A DNA stretch of 23,579 nt from Chitinophagaceae bacterium (lineage in GTDB: Bacteria; Bacteroidota; Bacteroidia; Chitinophagales; Chitinophagaceae): contig DMPB01000120.1 in the NCBI GenBank assembly GCA_003456175.1, positions 1-23,579 of the forward strand, given 5' to 3'. Positions 8,245 through 17,309 of this stretch are shown here, piece after piece. Each line of letters begins with the position of its first letter. Position 1 is the stretch's first letter. Both the position numbers and the translations under genes were made by a program. The notes below the pieces were generated by a model, which did not search any database, was not told the DNA's origin, and was given only the letters and a program-made list of their open reading frames with translations.

Positions 8245-10023
8245 ATGAAAAAGATAATCATTGCTCTTGTAGTAATAAGTATGGCTGGTTGTTCTAAAGT
8301 GTTAGATATACAGCCGCTGGATATGATTGCTGAAACCGCTGTTTTCAGTGATAAAAATCTTATTGAGGCGAATTTGTTAAGCTTGTACGATAGAACTAAG
8401 TTCCAAGAACTTGGTAACCAAGAGAACTTTCGTATGGGCTTGTTAGCTGGCCCTGGTGGCGAATGTAGAGCCTTTGGCGATTGGCAAGATCCTTATATCG
8501 CATCTATTAAAATTTATGATAACACTGGTTCTGGTTTGCTTGATTATTGGGCGTACACCGCTATTAGGCAAATCAATGAATTTATTGATGGTGTTAATGG
8601 ATCTTCATTTGAACAAAGCTATAAAGATCAAAAGGTGAGTGAAGCTCGTTTTTTAAGAGCTTTCATTTATCATCAAATGGTAAAGCGTTTTGGAGGTGTT
8701 CCTATCATTACCAAAGTATTGAAGCTAACTGATCCTCAATCAGAGTTGTATCCTGCTCGTAATAAAGAAGCAGAGGTGTACGATTTTATTGGTAGAGAAA
8801 TGGATGATATAGCACAAATACTTCCAGCTAGTTATCCTGCCAGCAGTATGGGCAGACCTACGCGTTTTGCCGCACTTGCTTTGAAAAGTAGGGCTATGCT
8901 TTATGCTGGTAGTATTGCCAGATTTGGTACGGTTGAATTAGATGGTATTGTTGGTATTCCAGCAAGTGAAGCAAACAGATATTTCACTGCTGCTATGACT
9001 GCCTCTAAGCAGATAATGGATAACTCTTTGTTCTCTTTGTATAATAAGGTGCCAACAGATCCTGTAAGAAATTTCACACAATTATTTACCGATGAGAATA
9101 ACAATCCAGAAGTTATTTTCAGTGTGAGATGGGATGCAACACTTAATAAAGGTCATTCGTGGGATGCACTTTGTACACCTGCAGGTTTCACTTCTGGTTG
9201 GAATTCTAACTTCAATGTTTTTGTTGAATTCGCAGATTTATTTGATTTTCAAGATGGTAGATCTGGTGTAATTAACAGAGCACTGCTTACGAATACAAGA
9301 CTACATGATATTGACTCGCTATTTGGAAGACGTGACCCACGCTTCAGGGCTTCTGTGTTTTATCCGGAGTGTATTTGGCAGGGTAAGAAAGTATTCTTCC
9401 ATTCTTCTACTCGCTATAGAAATGCTAGTGGCCAGGTGGTTACGAATAGTAGTGAAACTTTCATGATTCCTAATTCTATATCTACACAGTTTCCTGATGG
9501 TTTTTATGCAAAAGCTCCTAATCGTAATACGCAAAGAACGGGTATGCATTTGCGTAAGCGTTGCGATGAATCTTTGGCACAAGCTGTAAGCGGCCAATCT
9601 AGTACTGATTTCATTGTATTCAGATTAGGTGAAATATTATTAAACTATGCTGAGGCAGCTTTCTACTTAAATCAACAAAGTGAAGCTTTAAGTGCCATTA
9701 ATGCTATTAGAACAAGAGCTCGTATGCCTTTGCGTACTAGTGTTACAGAAGCTAATATTCGTCAAGAAAGACAAGTAGAACTCGCTTTTGAAGAACATAG
9801 ATATTGGGATTTGCGTAGATGGCGTATTGCTGAGCAAGAGCTTAATGGTAAGCGCCTACAAGGCTTAAATTACGTATACGATTATGATGCAAGACGTTAC
9901 ATCATTACATTAAAAAATGCCGAAGGTGCAGTAAGAGTATTTCAGCGTCGCCATTATTATTTACCGTTAGGTATTAACCGAATTGCCGATAATCCAAGTT
10001 TAGTAGAGAATCCCGGATACTAA
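8245..10023 (+). CDS. SusD/RagB-type glycan-binding lipoprotein
   Basis: A 592-residue outer-membrane lipoprotein that forms the lid of the SusC transporter and captures glycan at the cell surface. The signal ends in a lipobox, SMAGC, giving lipidated Cys16 followed by SKVLDIQP, a typical SusD start. The tetratricopeptide-like part includes EARFLRAFIYHQMVKRFGGV (about residue 133). The C-terminal SusD block has LGEILLNYAEAAFYL, INAIRTRARMPL, RQERQVELAFEEHRYWDLRRW and RRHYYLPLGINRI near the end. All are hallmark segments of the family. It is almost certainly co-transcribed with the SusC gene. A hairpin (10042-10075) separates it from the enzyme genes. Sequence alone does not reveal the ligand. 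Confidence 0.95.
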   Translation: MKKIIIALVVISMAGCSKVLDIQPLDMIAETAVFSDKNLIEANLLSLYDRTKFQELGNQENFRMGLLAGPGGECRAFGDWQDPYIASIKIYDNTGSGLLDYWAYTAIRQINEFIDGVNGSSFEQSYKDQKVSEARFLRAFIYHQMVKRFGGVPIITKVLKLTDPQSELYPARNKEAEVYDFIGREMDDIAQILPASYPASSMGRPTRFAALALKSRAMLYAGSIARFGTVELDGIVGIPASEANRYFTAAMTASKQIMDNSLFSLYNKVPTDPVRNFTQLFTDENNNPEVIFSVRWDATLNKGHSWDALCTPAGFTSGWNSNFNVFVEFADLFDFQDGRSGVINRALLTNTRLHDIDSLFGRRDPRFRASVFYPECIWQGKKVFFHSSTRYRNASGQVVTNSSETFMIPNSISTQFPDGFYAKAPNRNTQRTGMHLRKRCDESLAQAVSGQSSTDFIVFRLGEILLNYAEAAFYLNQQSEALSAINAIRTRARMPLRTSVTEANIRQERQVELAFEEHRYWDLRRWRIAEQELNGKRLQGLNYVYDYDARRYIITLKNAEGAVRVFQRRHYYLPLGINRIADNPSLVENPGY

Positions 10024-10041
10024 TAGCCTTAAAACAACACT

Positions 10042-10075
10042 AGAACAGCGCTTGCAATAGGCTAAGCGTTGTTCT
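10042..10075 (+). terminator. Hairpin between susD-like gene and sulfatase
   Basis: Arms AGAACAGCGCTT (10042-10053) and AAGCGTTGTTCT (10064-10075) pair over 12 bp with one G-U wobble and a 10-nt loop, 18 bp after the SusD stop. The tail (ATTTGAATTATTATTTTAT) is T-rich but interrupted. It may act as a leaky terminator or an mRNA-stabilising 3' structure separating transporter from enzyme expression. Confidence 0.5.
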
Positions 10076-10116
10076 ATTTGAATTATTATTTTATATTATA
10101 AATCCTGTAAGTATTT

Positions 10117-11694
10117 ATGGGTAAGTACATGCTCATGCCATATTTGAACAAATTGCTTACTAAAAAGTTAGCTAGTATTACTTTGCTCTCAATGGTAGTT
10201 ATCGTTTCGCTTTGTTTCAAAGAAAAAAAAGGTAACGAACCTAAAAAGCCAATGAATGTGATATTCATTCTTACTGATGACCATCGTTTTGATTTCATGG
10301 GCTTTACTGGAAAAGTTCCTTGGCTTAAAACACCAGCAATGGATCAGCTTGCGAAGCAAGGTGTATGGGTACGTAATGCTACTGTTACAACGGCATTATG
10401 TTCGCCTTCACGAGCTTCTATCCTTACTGGTCAATATGCACACACACACAAAGTGGTCGATAATTTTTCTCCTTTACCAGAGAACTTAAACTTCTTTCCT
10501 GAATACTTACAAAAGGTTGGGTATAGTACCGCTTTTTTTGGCAAGTGGCATATGGGGCATGCAGGCGATGATCCGCAAAAAGGCTTCAATCATTGGGAGA
10601 GTTTTAGAGGGCAAGGGGTGTACTATAACCCACTTTTAAATATTAATGGAAAGCGTGTTCAGTATAAAGACAGTACCTATATAACCGATTTGTTAACAGA
10701 GCATGCAACTGCATGGATGCGTCAACAATCTAAGGATCAACCCTTTTTCATGTATGTATCGCATAAAGGTGTTCACGATGAATTTATGCCAGCACCACGC
10801 CATCGTAGTAAGTATCACGGTCAGCCAATTAACTACCCTTCAACTATCAACATAACAGCGAGTGCCACTAGTAAGCTACATGGCGATGTACGTACGAGTC
10901 CAACCGCTGCTATGGTAAAGAATGATACCAATTACAATGTGAAAGACATTCCACAATGGGTATGGGCACAACGTAATAGTTGGCACGGTGTAGATTTTAT
11001 GTACGATGGTCGTGTACAGTTCGATGATTTTTATTATCGCTATTGCGAAACATTATTAGCGATTGATGAGAGCATTGCCAGTATTAGAAAAACAGTAGAA
11101 GAATTAGGTATTGCAGAAAATACGATGATCATTTACATGGGCGATAATGGTTTTCTAATGGGGGAACATGGTCTTATAGATAAACGTAATATGTATGAAG
11201 AAAGTCAAAAGGTTCCTTTGTTAGTATATGCACCTGGTATGTCACACAATGGTAAGCCTATCGATCAAATCGTACAGGGTATTGATATCGCCCCAACTGT
11301 ACTAGATGTAGCTGGTGTGCCAATGCCAAGTAACATGCAGGGCCAATCATTCTTACCCTTGTTGCAAGACAAAAAAGTAAGCTGGCGTAACAAAGCATTT
11401 TACGAATATTATTGGGAGTTTTCGTATCCACAAACACCCACTACATTAGGCGTAAGAGAAGGTTCTTACAAGTTTATCTTCTATCCTGGTTTGTGGGATG
11501 TATCAGAGTTTTACGATTTAAGTACCGATCCTGAAGAAAAGAAAAATTTATATCGTCATCCTGCTTGGCAACCTGAAATTGCACGCATGCGAAAGGAATT
11601 GTGGAACTGGCTTTCGGAGACAGGTGGCTTGCAAATTCCACTTAAACCAATTAATGAAAAGCGTGGCGATTATGGTAGTAAGGGTTTATATTAA
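10117..11694 (+). CDS. S1-family sulfatase
   Basis: A 525-residue arylsulfatase-superfamily enzyme that removes sulfate esters from a glycan. FILTDDHR gives the metal-binding Asp54/Asp55. The signature ALCSPSRASILTGQ contains Cys95 in C-x-P-S-R context, the residue oxidised to formylglycine. FFGKWHMG follows, and later GDNGFLMGEHGLIDK supplies the second metal-binding block. The C-terminal part (GSYKFIFYPG, FYDLSTDPEEKKNLY) is the usual small alpha/beta domain. The N-terminus has a hydrophobic segment (about 15-33, ending SLC) and could be a signal peptide or an atypical lipoprotein signal. A maturase (anSME or FGE) is required but not in the window. General resemblance is to N-acetylglucosamine-6-sulfatase or heparan-type enzymes, but subfamily and substrate are uncertain. 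Confidence 0.92.
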   Translation: MGKYMLMPYLNKLLTKKLASITLLSMVVIVSLCFKEKKGNEPKKPMNVIFILTDDHRFDFMGFTGKVPWLKTPAMDQLAKQGVWVRNATVTTALCSPSRASILTGQYAHTHKVVDNFSPLPENLNFFPEYLQKVGYSTAFFGKWHMGHAGDDPQKGFNHWESFRGQGVYYNPLLNINGKRVQYKDSTYITDLLTEHATAWMRQQSKDQPFFMYVSHKGVHDEFMPAPRHRSKYHGQPINYPSTINITASATSKLHGDVRTSPTAAMVKNDTNYNVKDIPQWVWAQRNSWHGVDFMYDGRVQFDDFYYRYCETLLAIDESIASIRKTVEELGIAENTMIIYMGDNGFLMGEHGLIDKRNMYEESQKVPLLVYAPGMSHNGKPIDQIVQGIDIAPTVLDVAGVPMPSNMQGQSFLPLLQDKKVSWRNKAFYEYYWEFSYPQTPTTLGVREGSYKFIFYPGLWDVSEFYDLSTDPEEKKNLYRHPAWQPEIARMRKELWNWLSETGGLQIPLKPINEKRGDYGSKGLY

Positions 11695-11811
11695 TAATGA
11701 ATATTTTATATGTATTAGTTAGCCTGCTGACAGTTACATTTTGTAGTGGGTTAATAATACATATACAGTTCACCTTACGGTAAATGATAACGCAATTACA
11801 ATCGCCTCAAT
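11695..11811. other. Intergenic spacer between sulfatase and GH2 genes
   Basis: This 117-bp spacer holds one dispersed-repeat copy (11772-11787) and a near-consensus -7 box TACATTTT (11735-11742, last base off the TAnnTTTG pattern). It could support a second promoter for the GH2 half of the locus, but no clear -33 element was seen. No terminator hairpin was found. Confidence 0.4.
11772..11787 (+). repeat. Dispersed CCTTACGGTAAAT repeat, copy 4
   Basis: Full 16-base form ACCTTACGGTAAATGA, ending 24 bp before the annotated GH2 start. The following bases (TAACGCAATTACAA) resemble those after the copies at 14345 and 20440, suggesting a loosely conserved flank. Confidence 0.85.
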
Positions 11812-14721
11812 ATGTCAGCGGTTAGTTATTGCACAAATAGAAACATGGCATTTTTCATGAACGATAGCTTACATACGAATATCAGAATCACATCCTTAGT
11901 GGTGATTACATTGTTGTTGGGTAGTGTTTTGCATGCTCAAAAGCAACTCAACTTTGGTTTGTCGAAACCACAAGCGATTACAACTTTACCGAAAGGTAAA
12001 GCCCCACTACAATCTGCAGTTCTAAAGACAAGATCCGGAAAAGCAGGACAGTTAACAATTGCAGGTAATGCCACTTATACTTTGAACAGTGGTTGGGAAC
12101 TAACAGACGATGCAACACGTATTATAGGTAATGCAGCCTTGCATAGTGAAACAATCAGCAGCGAAGGTTGGTACGATGCAGTTGTGCCAGGTACCGTATT
12201 AACTTCTTTAGTAGCATCGGGTAAATATCCTGATCCGTATTATGGATTAAATAATATGTCAATAACCGATTCTTTGTGTCGCAAAGATTGGTGGTATCGT
12301 ACTACGTTCGAAACACCTAGTAATGAGCGTGGAAAATTAGCGTGGCTTTGTTTTAATGGTATTAACTATAAAGCTCGTATATGGCTTAACGGACAGCATG
12401 TAGGCGATATGAAAGGTGCATTCGTACGTGGTAAGTTTAATGTAACCAAGCACCTAAAAATGAACGGACGCAATGTATTGCTCGTGCAAATATTGCCACC
12501 TCATAATCCTGGTATTCCCGATGAACAATCGGCGCTATCAGGCATGGGTAAGAATGGTGGTGTACATACATTAGATGGTCCTACATTTTTTGCTACCGAA
12601 GGTTGGGATTGGATACCCGGCATAAGAGATCGTAACATGGGTATTTGGCAAGATGTGCAACTCACATTTACCGGAAGGGTAACTTCTTTAGATCCACAAG
12701 TAATTACAGACCTGCCATTGCCAGATACTACAAGCGCTACAGTTACATTAAAAACTACTTTAATAAACAATAGCAGAGAAGTTGAAGATGCAACGGTACA
12801 ATTTTCATTTGAAGGTGTATCTGTATATAGTAAGGTAAGGTTAGCGCCAGGTGAAGTAATGCCTATAGCTTTTACACCATCAGCGTATGCAAATTTGAAT
12901 ATAAAAAATCCACGTTTATGGTGGCCCAACGGTTATGGCTTGCCTCATTTATATAATGCAACTATTAAAATAACTGATGCGAAGGGCGTTGAAGAGATCA
13001 AACAATTCCGTTTTGGTGTTCGAGAATTTGCTTACGAAATGATGGCCGATACAGAAGCAAAAAAAGCAATGCGTTTTACATATAGCCCTACCGATATAAA
13101 GGCAGAAAAGCCCATTATCGATTTCACTAAGCGCCGTGCTTTTAAAGAAAAAATATTCATTCCAACACTGCGTCAAGATGCACCACTAGAGAAAATGGAA
13201 TTAGTAGCTAATAGCGAAAATCCTTTTTTAGTAATAAAAGTGAACGGTGTTGCTATTTACTGTAAAGGTGGCAACTGGGGTTTAGACGATGCCATGAAAA
13301 AAGTAAGTAGAGCCAACTTAGAACCAGCATTTAGGCTGCATCGCGAAGCTCATTTCAATATGATTCGCAACTGGACAGGCGAAAGCACTGAACCTGCATT
13401 TTTCGATTTAGCTGATGAATATGGTATGTTGGTTTGGAACGATTTTTGGCTGAGTACAGAAGGGTTTAACTTGAATCCTGCCGACGATCAGTTGTTTTTA
13501 GAAAATAGTTTAGACATGATTCAGCGCTATCGTAATCATGCATCTATTGCTATTTGGTGTCCACGTAACGAAGGTTATGCTCCAATGGGTATTGAAAATG
13601 ATTTAGCAATACAAATTGCTAAAGAAGATGGTACAAGGCATTACATTGGCAATTCACGTGAAATCAATTTACGCCAGAGCGGCCCTTGGCATTTTTTCGT
13701 GAATAACAAAGATTACTTCACCAAACATGGTGAAGGATTTACTACCGAAATCGGAACTTTTTCTGTTCCTGAAGCAAGTACCATTCGCAAGTTTATTGCG
13801 CCTGCAGATCAGTGGCCTATCAATGATGTATGGCATTATCATGATTTGCACACCAACAATCAAAACCTAGAAGGCTACTTGCATACAGCTGATAGCTTGT
13901 ACGGTACTTCGAACAATCTCGATGATTTTAATCGTAAAATCCAGCTTATTAATTACGAAAGTCATAGAGCCATATTTGAAGCATGGAACAATAAACTTTG
14001 GAATAATAGCAGTGGGGTGTTGTTATGGATGAGTCATCCCGCATGGCCTAGTATGATTTGGCAAACCTACTCATGGGATTTTCAAACACATGGTTCTTTC
14101 TATGGTTCCAAAAAGGGATGTGAGCCATTGCATATTCAATTGAATGCTCACAACAATCAAATACTTGTCATCAACACTTCGCTGCATGATATAAAAAATG
14201 CTACAGCAACGCTACAAGTTTTTGATATCAATGGAAAATTGATACAAAGTAAAACAGCAGCAGTAGTATTACCCGCAAATACAAAGCTCGATGTATTTAC
14301 AGCCGTATTAGATGATGCAACATTACCAGCCAATTATTTAGTTCGCCTTACGGTAAATGATAATGCAAATAAGAGCATTGCCACCAATGAGTATTGGAGA
14401 GCTAATGCTAATACAGGTCACTTCAAAGCATTCAATGAACTTCCAGTGGTAACGTTAACTGGAAAAGCTGTTCAATTGGTGAATGGTCAACTGAAAATCG
14501 AATTAGAAAATAAGTCCAAGCATCCTGCTATCGGTATTAAGCTAGATGCATTAAATAGATCCAAAGAAATAGTATTACCAGCTTATTGTAGCGATGGATA
14601 TTTCACATTGTTACCTGGAGAAAAAAAGACAGTATTGTTAGCAGCAGATGCAGTTTCAACCATAGAGCAAATAAGCTTATCGGGATACAATGTTACTGGT
14701 ACAGTAACAATAAAAAGATAA
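11812..14721 (+). CDS. Glycoside hydrolase family 2 beta-glycosidase
   Basis: A 969-residue exported enzyme. A signal peptide ends near VLHAQ; Met12 (11845) or Met16 (11857) would give a more usual length than the first ATG. The N-terminal jelly-roll includes GWYDAVVPGTVLTSLVASG and YKARIWLNGQHVGDMKGAF. An immunoglobulin-like domain follows (about 280-400, ending LWWPNGYGLPHLY). The TIM barrel (about 480-780) has FNMIRNWTGE, GMLVWNDFW and RYRNHASIAIWCPRNEG, with the likely acid/base Glu587, and TTEIGTFSVPEAS with the likely nucleophile Glu646. C-terminal beta domains follow. Motif style is closest to exo-beta-glucosaminidase/beta-mannosidase-type GH2 proteins rather than LacZ, but specificity cannot be read off. 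It would act after desulfation in the periplasm. The next gene starts 4 bp after its stop. Confidence 0.9.
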   Translation: MSAVSYCTNRNMAFFMNDSLHTNIRITSLVVITLLLGSVLHAQKQLNFGLSKPQAITTLPKGKAPLQSAVLKTRSGKAGQLTIAGNATYTLNSGWELTDDATRIIGNAALHSETISSEGWYDAVVPGTVLTSLVASGKYPDPYYGLNNMSITDSLCRKDWWYRTTFETPSNERGKLAWLCFNGINYKARIWLNGQHVGDMKGAFVRGKFNVTKHLKMNGRNVLLVQILPPHNPGIPDEQSALSGMGKNGGVHTLDGPTFFATEGWDWIPGIRDRNMGIWQDVQLTFTGRVTSLDPQVITDLPLPDTTSATVTLKTTLINNSREVEDATVQFSFEGVSVYSKVRLAPGEVMPIAFTPSAYANLNIKNPRLWWPNGYGLPHLYNATIKITDAKGVEEIKQFRFGVREFAYEMMADTEAKKAMRFTYSPTDIKAEKPIIDFTKRRAFKEKIFIPTLRQDAPLEKMELVANSENPFLVIKVNGVAIYCKGGNWGLDDAMKKVSRANLEPAFRLHREAHFNMIRNWTGESTEPAFFDLADEYGMLVWNDFWLSTEGFNLNPADDQLFLENSLDMIQRYRNHASIAIWCPRNEGYAPMGIENDLAIQIAKEDGTRHYIGNSREINLRQSGPWHFFVNNKDYFTKHGEGFTTEIGTFSVPEASTIRKFIAPADQWPINDVWHYHDLHTNNQNLEGYLHTADSLYGTSNNLDDFNRKIQLINYESHRAIFEAWNNKLWNNSSGVLLWMSHPAWPSMIWQTYSWDFQTHGSFYGSKKGCEPLHIQLNAHNNQILVINTSLHDIKNATATLQVFDINGKLIQSKTAAVVLPANTKLDVFTAVLDDATLPANYLVRLTVNDNANKSIATNEYWRANANTGHFKAFNELPVVTLTGKAVQLVNGQLKIELENKSKHPAIGIKLDALNRSKEIVLPAYCSDGYFTLLPGEKKTVLLAADAVSTIEQISLSGYNVTGTVTIKR
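14345..14360 (+). repeat. Dispersed CCTTACGGTAAAT repeat, copy 5, inside GH2 gene
   Basis: GCCTTACGGTAAATGA, one base off the 16-base form, with the 13-base core exact at 14346-14358. It is read in frame as part of RLTVNDN in the C-terminal beta region of the GH2 protein. It is the only exact copy found inside a coding sequence. Confidence 0.85.
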
Positions 14722-14725
14722 TGGT

Positions 14726-15940
14726 ATGATGAAAACGGCAATAACATTAGTAGTTTTTTTATTGGCAACTATTGTACACGGGCAAAAAGTGGTCGCATAC
14801 GATACTATTACGCCTTTAGAGTCCTACAATTTCGTATTAGGAACTAATACCATTGGTGGGCGTTATCAATTCACCAACGATTCTAAACTACTCGAACAAG
14901 CGAAGCATGTAAGAGGTATGGGATCAAATATCTTAAAAGTTTCTTTAGGGCCTAATGCACCTAAAACTTACGCGTTGAATATTAATAGCAAGCCAGTAAC
15001 TACGCTTGAACTATTTCATGCTACACCTGAGTACAAAAAGGTGTTTGATATGGATTTCAAATACATTTTCACTTGGGTACATACAGTTACTGGTATCAAC
15101 TGGAAGAAGGGAATTAGTCAAAAACAGGAGCAAATACTATACGACGAGATGTTCAACTTCGCTAGTTATTTATTAACTACATACAACAACACAGGTAAAA
15201 CTTTTTTTATTGGTAATTGGGAAGGCGATTGGTTGTTATTACCCGACTATAATAGAACGGCTACACCACCCGAAGACCATCTTCAAAACATGACAAAGTG
15301 GTTTCAAATCAGGCAACGTGCTGTAGATGATGCTAAAACAAAAACAACATCCAAGAATGTACAACTTTATCATTACATAGAGGTGAATCTGGTGCTAAAA
15401 GGTATGCGAGGCGAGCCTTGTATAGCACAAAGTGTATTGCCTTACGTAAATGTTGATATGGTCTCATATAGTAGCTATGAAGCCATTAAGAATAGAAGTT
15501 TCAGCGAAAAACAAACACAGTTACAAACTGTATTCGACTATTTAGAAAAACAGTTGCAACCTAAAGCTGGCTTGCCATTTGCCCGTCGAGTATACATTGG
15601 CGAATATGGCTATCATGCAAATAGTAATAAGCCTGAATCATTCGAAAAGCAATACAACGAAACTAAAGATATTATGAAAATAGCTTTAGCATTGAATTTG
15701 CCCTTTGCACTCCATTGGCAAATGTACAACAACGAGTATGAAGCCAATGGTGATTCAAAACAAATGTCACTCATCAATGAAGAGGGCAATAGAATGCCGC
15801 TGTATTTTTTACATCAAAAGTTTTATCAAAAAATGAACAGTTTCATTCAGCAGTATCGCAAAACCAATCGTAGCTATCCAAGCGACGCCTTATTTCGTCA
15901 AAAGGCTATACAACTACTAGATGAAGATGTATTTAAATAA
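14726..15940 (+). CDS. Exported putative TIM-barrel glycosidase-like protein (copy B)
   Basis: A 404-residue paralogue of the protein at 2156-3388, about 60-65% identical by eye over its length. It keeps the GNWEGDW block (Glu166), the YIGEYGY block (Glu293) and LHWQMYNNEYE. Those positions suit acid/base and nucleophile glutamates of a clan GH-A-like barrel, but I do not recognise the family. Unlike copy A it has a cleavable signal peptide (ending about IVHG before QKV) and no lipobox cysteine, so it should be soluble in the periplasm or secreted. The start is one of two adjacent ATGs (14726, 14729), 4 bp after the GH2 stop, indicating tight co-expression with the GH2 enzyme. That placement supports a role in breaking down the same glycan. 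Confidence 0.72.
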   Translation: MMKTAITLVVFLLATIVHGQKVVAYDTITPLESYNFVLGTNTIGGRYQFTNDSKLLEQAKHVRGMGSNILKVSLGPNAPKTYALNINSKPVTTLELFHATPEYKKVFDMDFKYIFTWVHTVTGINWKKGISQKQEQILYDEMFNFASYLLTTYNNTGKTFFIGNWEGDWLLLPDYNRTATPPEDHLQNMTKWFQIRQRAVDDAKTKTTSKNVQLYHYIEVNLVLKGMRGEPCIAQSVLPYVNVDMVSYSSYEAIKNRSFSEKQTQLQTVFDYLEKQLQPKAGLPFARRVYIGEYGYHANSNKPESFEKQYNETKDIMKIALALNLPFALHWQMYNNEYEANGDSKQMSLINEEGNRMPLYFLHQKFYQKMNSFIQQYRKTNRSYPSDALFRQKAIQLLDEDVFK

Positions 15941-15982
15941 TAATGTAAACCCATTTATAAAATCAATTTTAAAAATCAATAC

Positions 15983-17251
15983 ATGAAAAAGATTTACACT
16001 TTGCTGTGTTCATTTACAGTGATGGCAACATCGCTTTCAGCGCAAACAACATTACCGGTGTATGAGCCTTTTGCTTTAAACCTAGGTACCTTAGGTGGCC
16101 AAAATACTTGGACGGGCCCTACTGGCGTTGATCAAGGTGCTCAAGTAGTAGATAGTAACCTTACGTATACTGGCTTGGCTACTAGCAATTCGTATGCAGT
16201 AAGAGTGGGCAATCAAAATGCAGGAGCTATACAGCAATTGGTTTTTTTACAACAAAACACAAAAACGTACACTTCTTTTTTGATTCGTTTAAGTGCTATG
16301 CCACCTGCTTTAATCGCTGGGTCTTATTATGTAACTATGGGAAATGGGCAAACTCCGGGTGCAACCATGTATGCTATTCCAAATGCCGATGGCACCACTT
16401 TTGAATTGGGTTTTAGCACATTAGCTGCTATACCAGCCACCAATAACCGAACCAATCAAAGCTTTCAATTAGGTGCTACCATTATGGTAGTAATGGCATA
16501 CACACCTGCTACAGCCGCAAGCAACGGAACAGGTACTTTATCAGTTTGGGTGAATCCGTCTAGTGCCGATATTGCACCTGGTGCAACAGAACCAACACCT
16601 ACGTTCACAGGTATTACTGGCGGTAATTTAGCCAATGTTGCTAACGTATTTATTCGCAGTGGTACTAACACAAGACCAATGATTTTCGATGAATTAAGAA
16701 TCGGAAAAACATGGACAGAAGTTACCACTACAAGCGCTACGTTACCCGTAAAAATTTCAGATATTAGTATTACAACAAAAAGTAACACCAGTCAATTGAG
16801 TTGGACTTCTGTTTCAGAAACCAATTTTGGTAAGTACGTAGTTATGTTTAGTAATAATGGAACCGATTTCAAAGAAGTTGGTACCGTTATACCACAAGGT
16901 AACAATGCTAAGTATAGTTTTAGTTACGTACATCAAGTAGATGGATACTTTAAACTTAAAATGGTAGACTTAGATGGTAGTTATACCTATAGCAAAGTAC
17001 TACAAGCTAAAGTAAAAGGCACGATCATTAAAGTGAGTCCTAACCCTGTTGCTGAACAGTTGCTGGTTACAGCTATGCCAGAAGGCACCAAAACAATTGT
17101 ATTGTACAACCTGAATGGGGTAGTGCTCAAATCGCAATCTGTTAATAGCACTAATCATACAATGGCATTGCCAGCTTTGCCAACAGGAAATTACATAGTT
17201 AAAGTTTTGCAAGATGGAAAGGCTATTTTCTCAACCATTATTACGAAGTAG
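15983..17251 (+). CDS. Type IX-secreted protein with LamG/jelly-roll-like domain
   Basis: A 422-residue surface or secreted protein. The signal peptide is cleaved after about LSA (residue 20). Residues 25-250 look like a concanavalin/LamG-type jelly-roll: it begins YEPFALNLGTLGGQNTWTG and ends FDELRIGKTWTEVT, a common closing pattern of such domains. A fibronectin-like segment follows (about 255-335, LSWTSVSETNFGKYVV, then YFKLKMVDLDGSYTYSKV). The C-terminal Por sorting domain (about 345-422) starts VSPNPVAEQLLV and ends AIFSTIITK. No catalytic motif is evident, so a glycan-binding or adhesive role on the cell surface is inferred. It is the last gene of the locus, 42 bp after copy B, and two strong hairpins follow. 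Confidence 0.82.
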   Translation: MKKIYTLLCSFTVMATSLSAQTTLPVYEPFALNLGTLGGQNTWTGPTGVDQGAQVVDSNLTYTGLATSNSYAVRVGNQNAGAIQQLVFLQQNTKTYTSFLIRLSAMPPALIAGSYYVTMGNGQTPGATMYAIPNADGTTFELGFSTLAAIPATNNRTNQSFQLGATIMVVMAYTPATAASNGTGTLSVWVNPSSADIAPGATEPTPTFTGITGGNLANVANVFIRSGTNTRPMIFDELRIGKTWTEVTTTSATLPVKISDISITTKSNTSQLSWTSVSETNFGKYVVMFSNNGTDFKEVGTVIPQGNNAKYSFSYVHQVDGYFKLKMVDLDGSYTYSKVLQAKVKGTIIKVSPNPVAEQLLVTAMPEGTKTIVLYNLNGVVLKSQSVNSTNHTMALPALPTGNYIVKVLQDGKAIFSTIITK

Positions 17252-17309
17252 GTATATAAATATTTTGCTTACTGCAACTACACTATTATAATTTGTGGGT
17301 ATTGGGATC

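Noticed and set aside
9959..9971. ATTTACCGTTAGG, one mismatch from the dispersed repeat
   Set aside because: It encodes the conserved YYLPLGI of SusD, so the similarity is explained by the protein. The same applies to near matches at 254-267 (LPQGTY) and 12666-12678.
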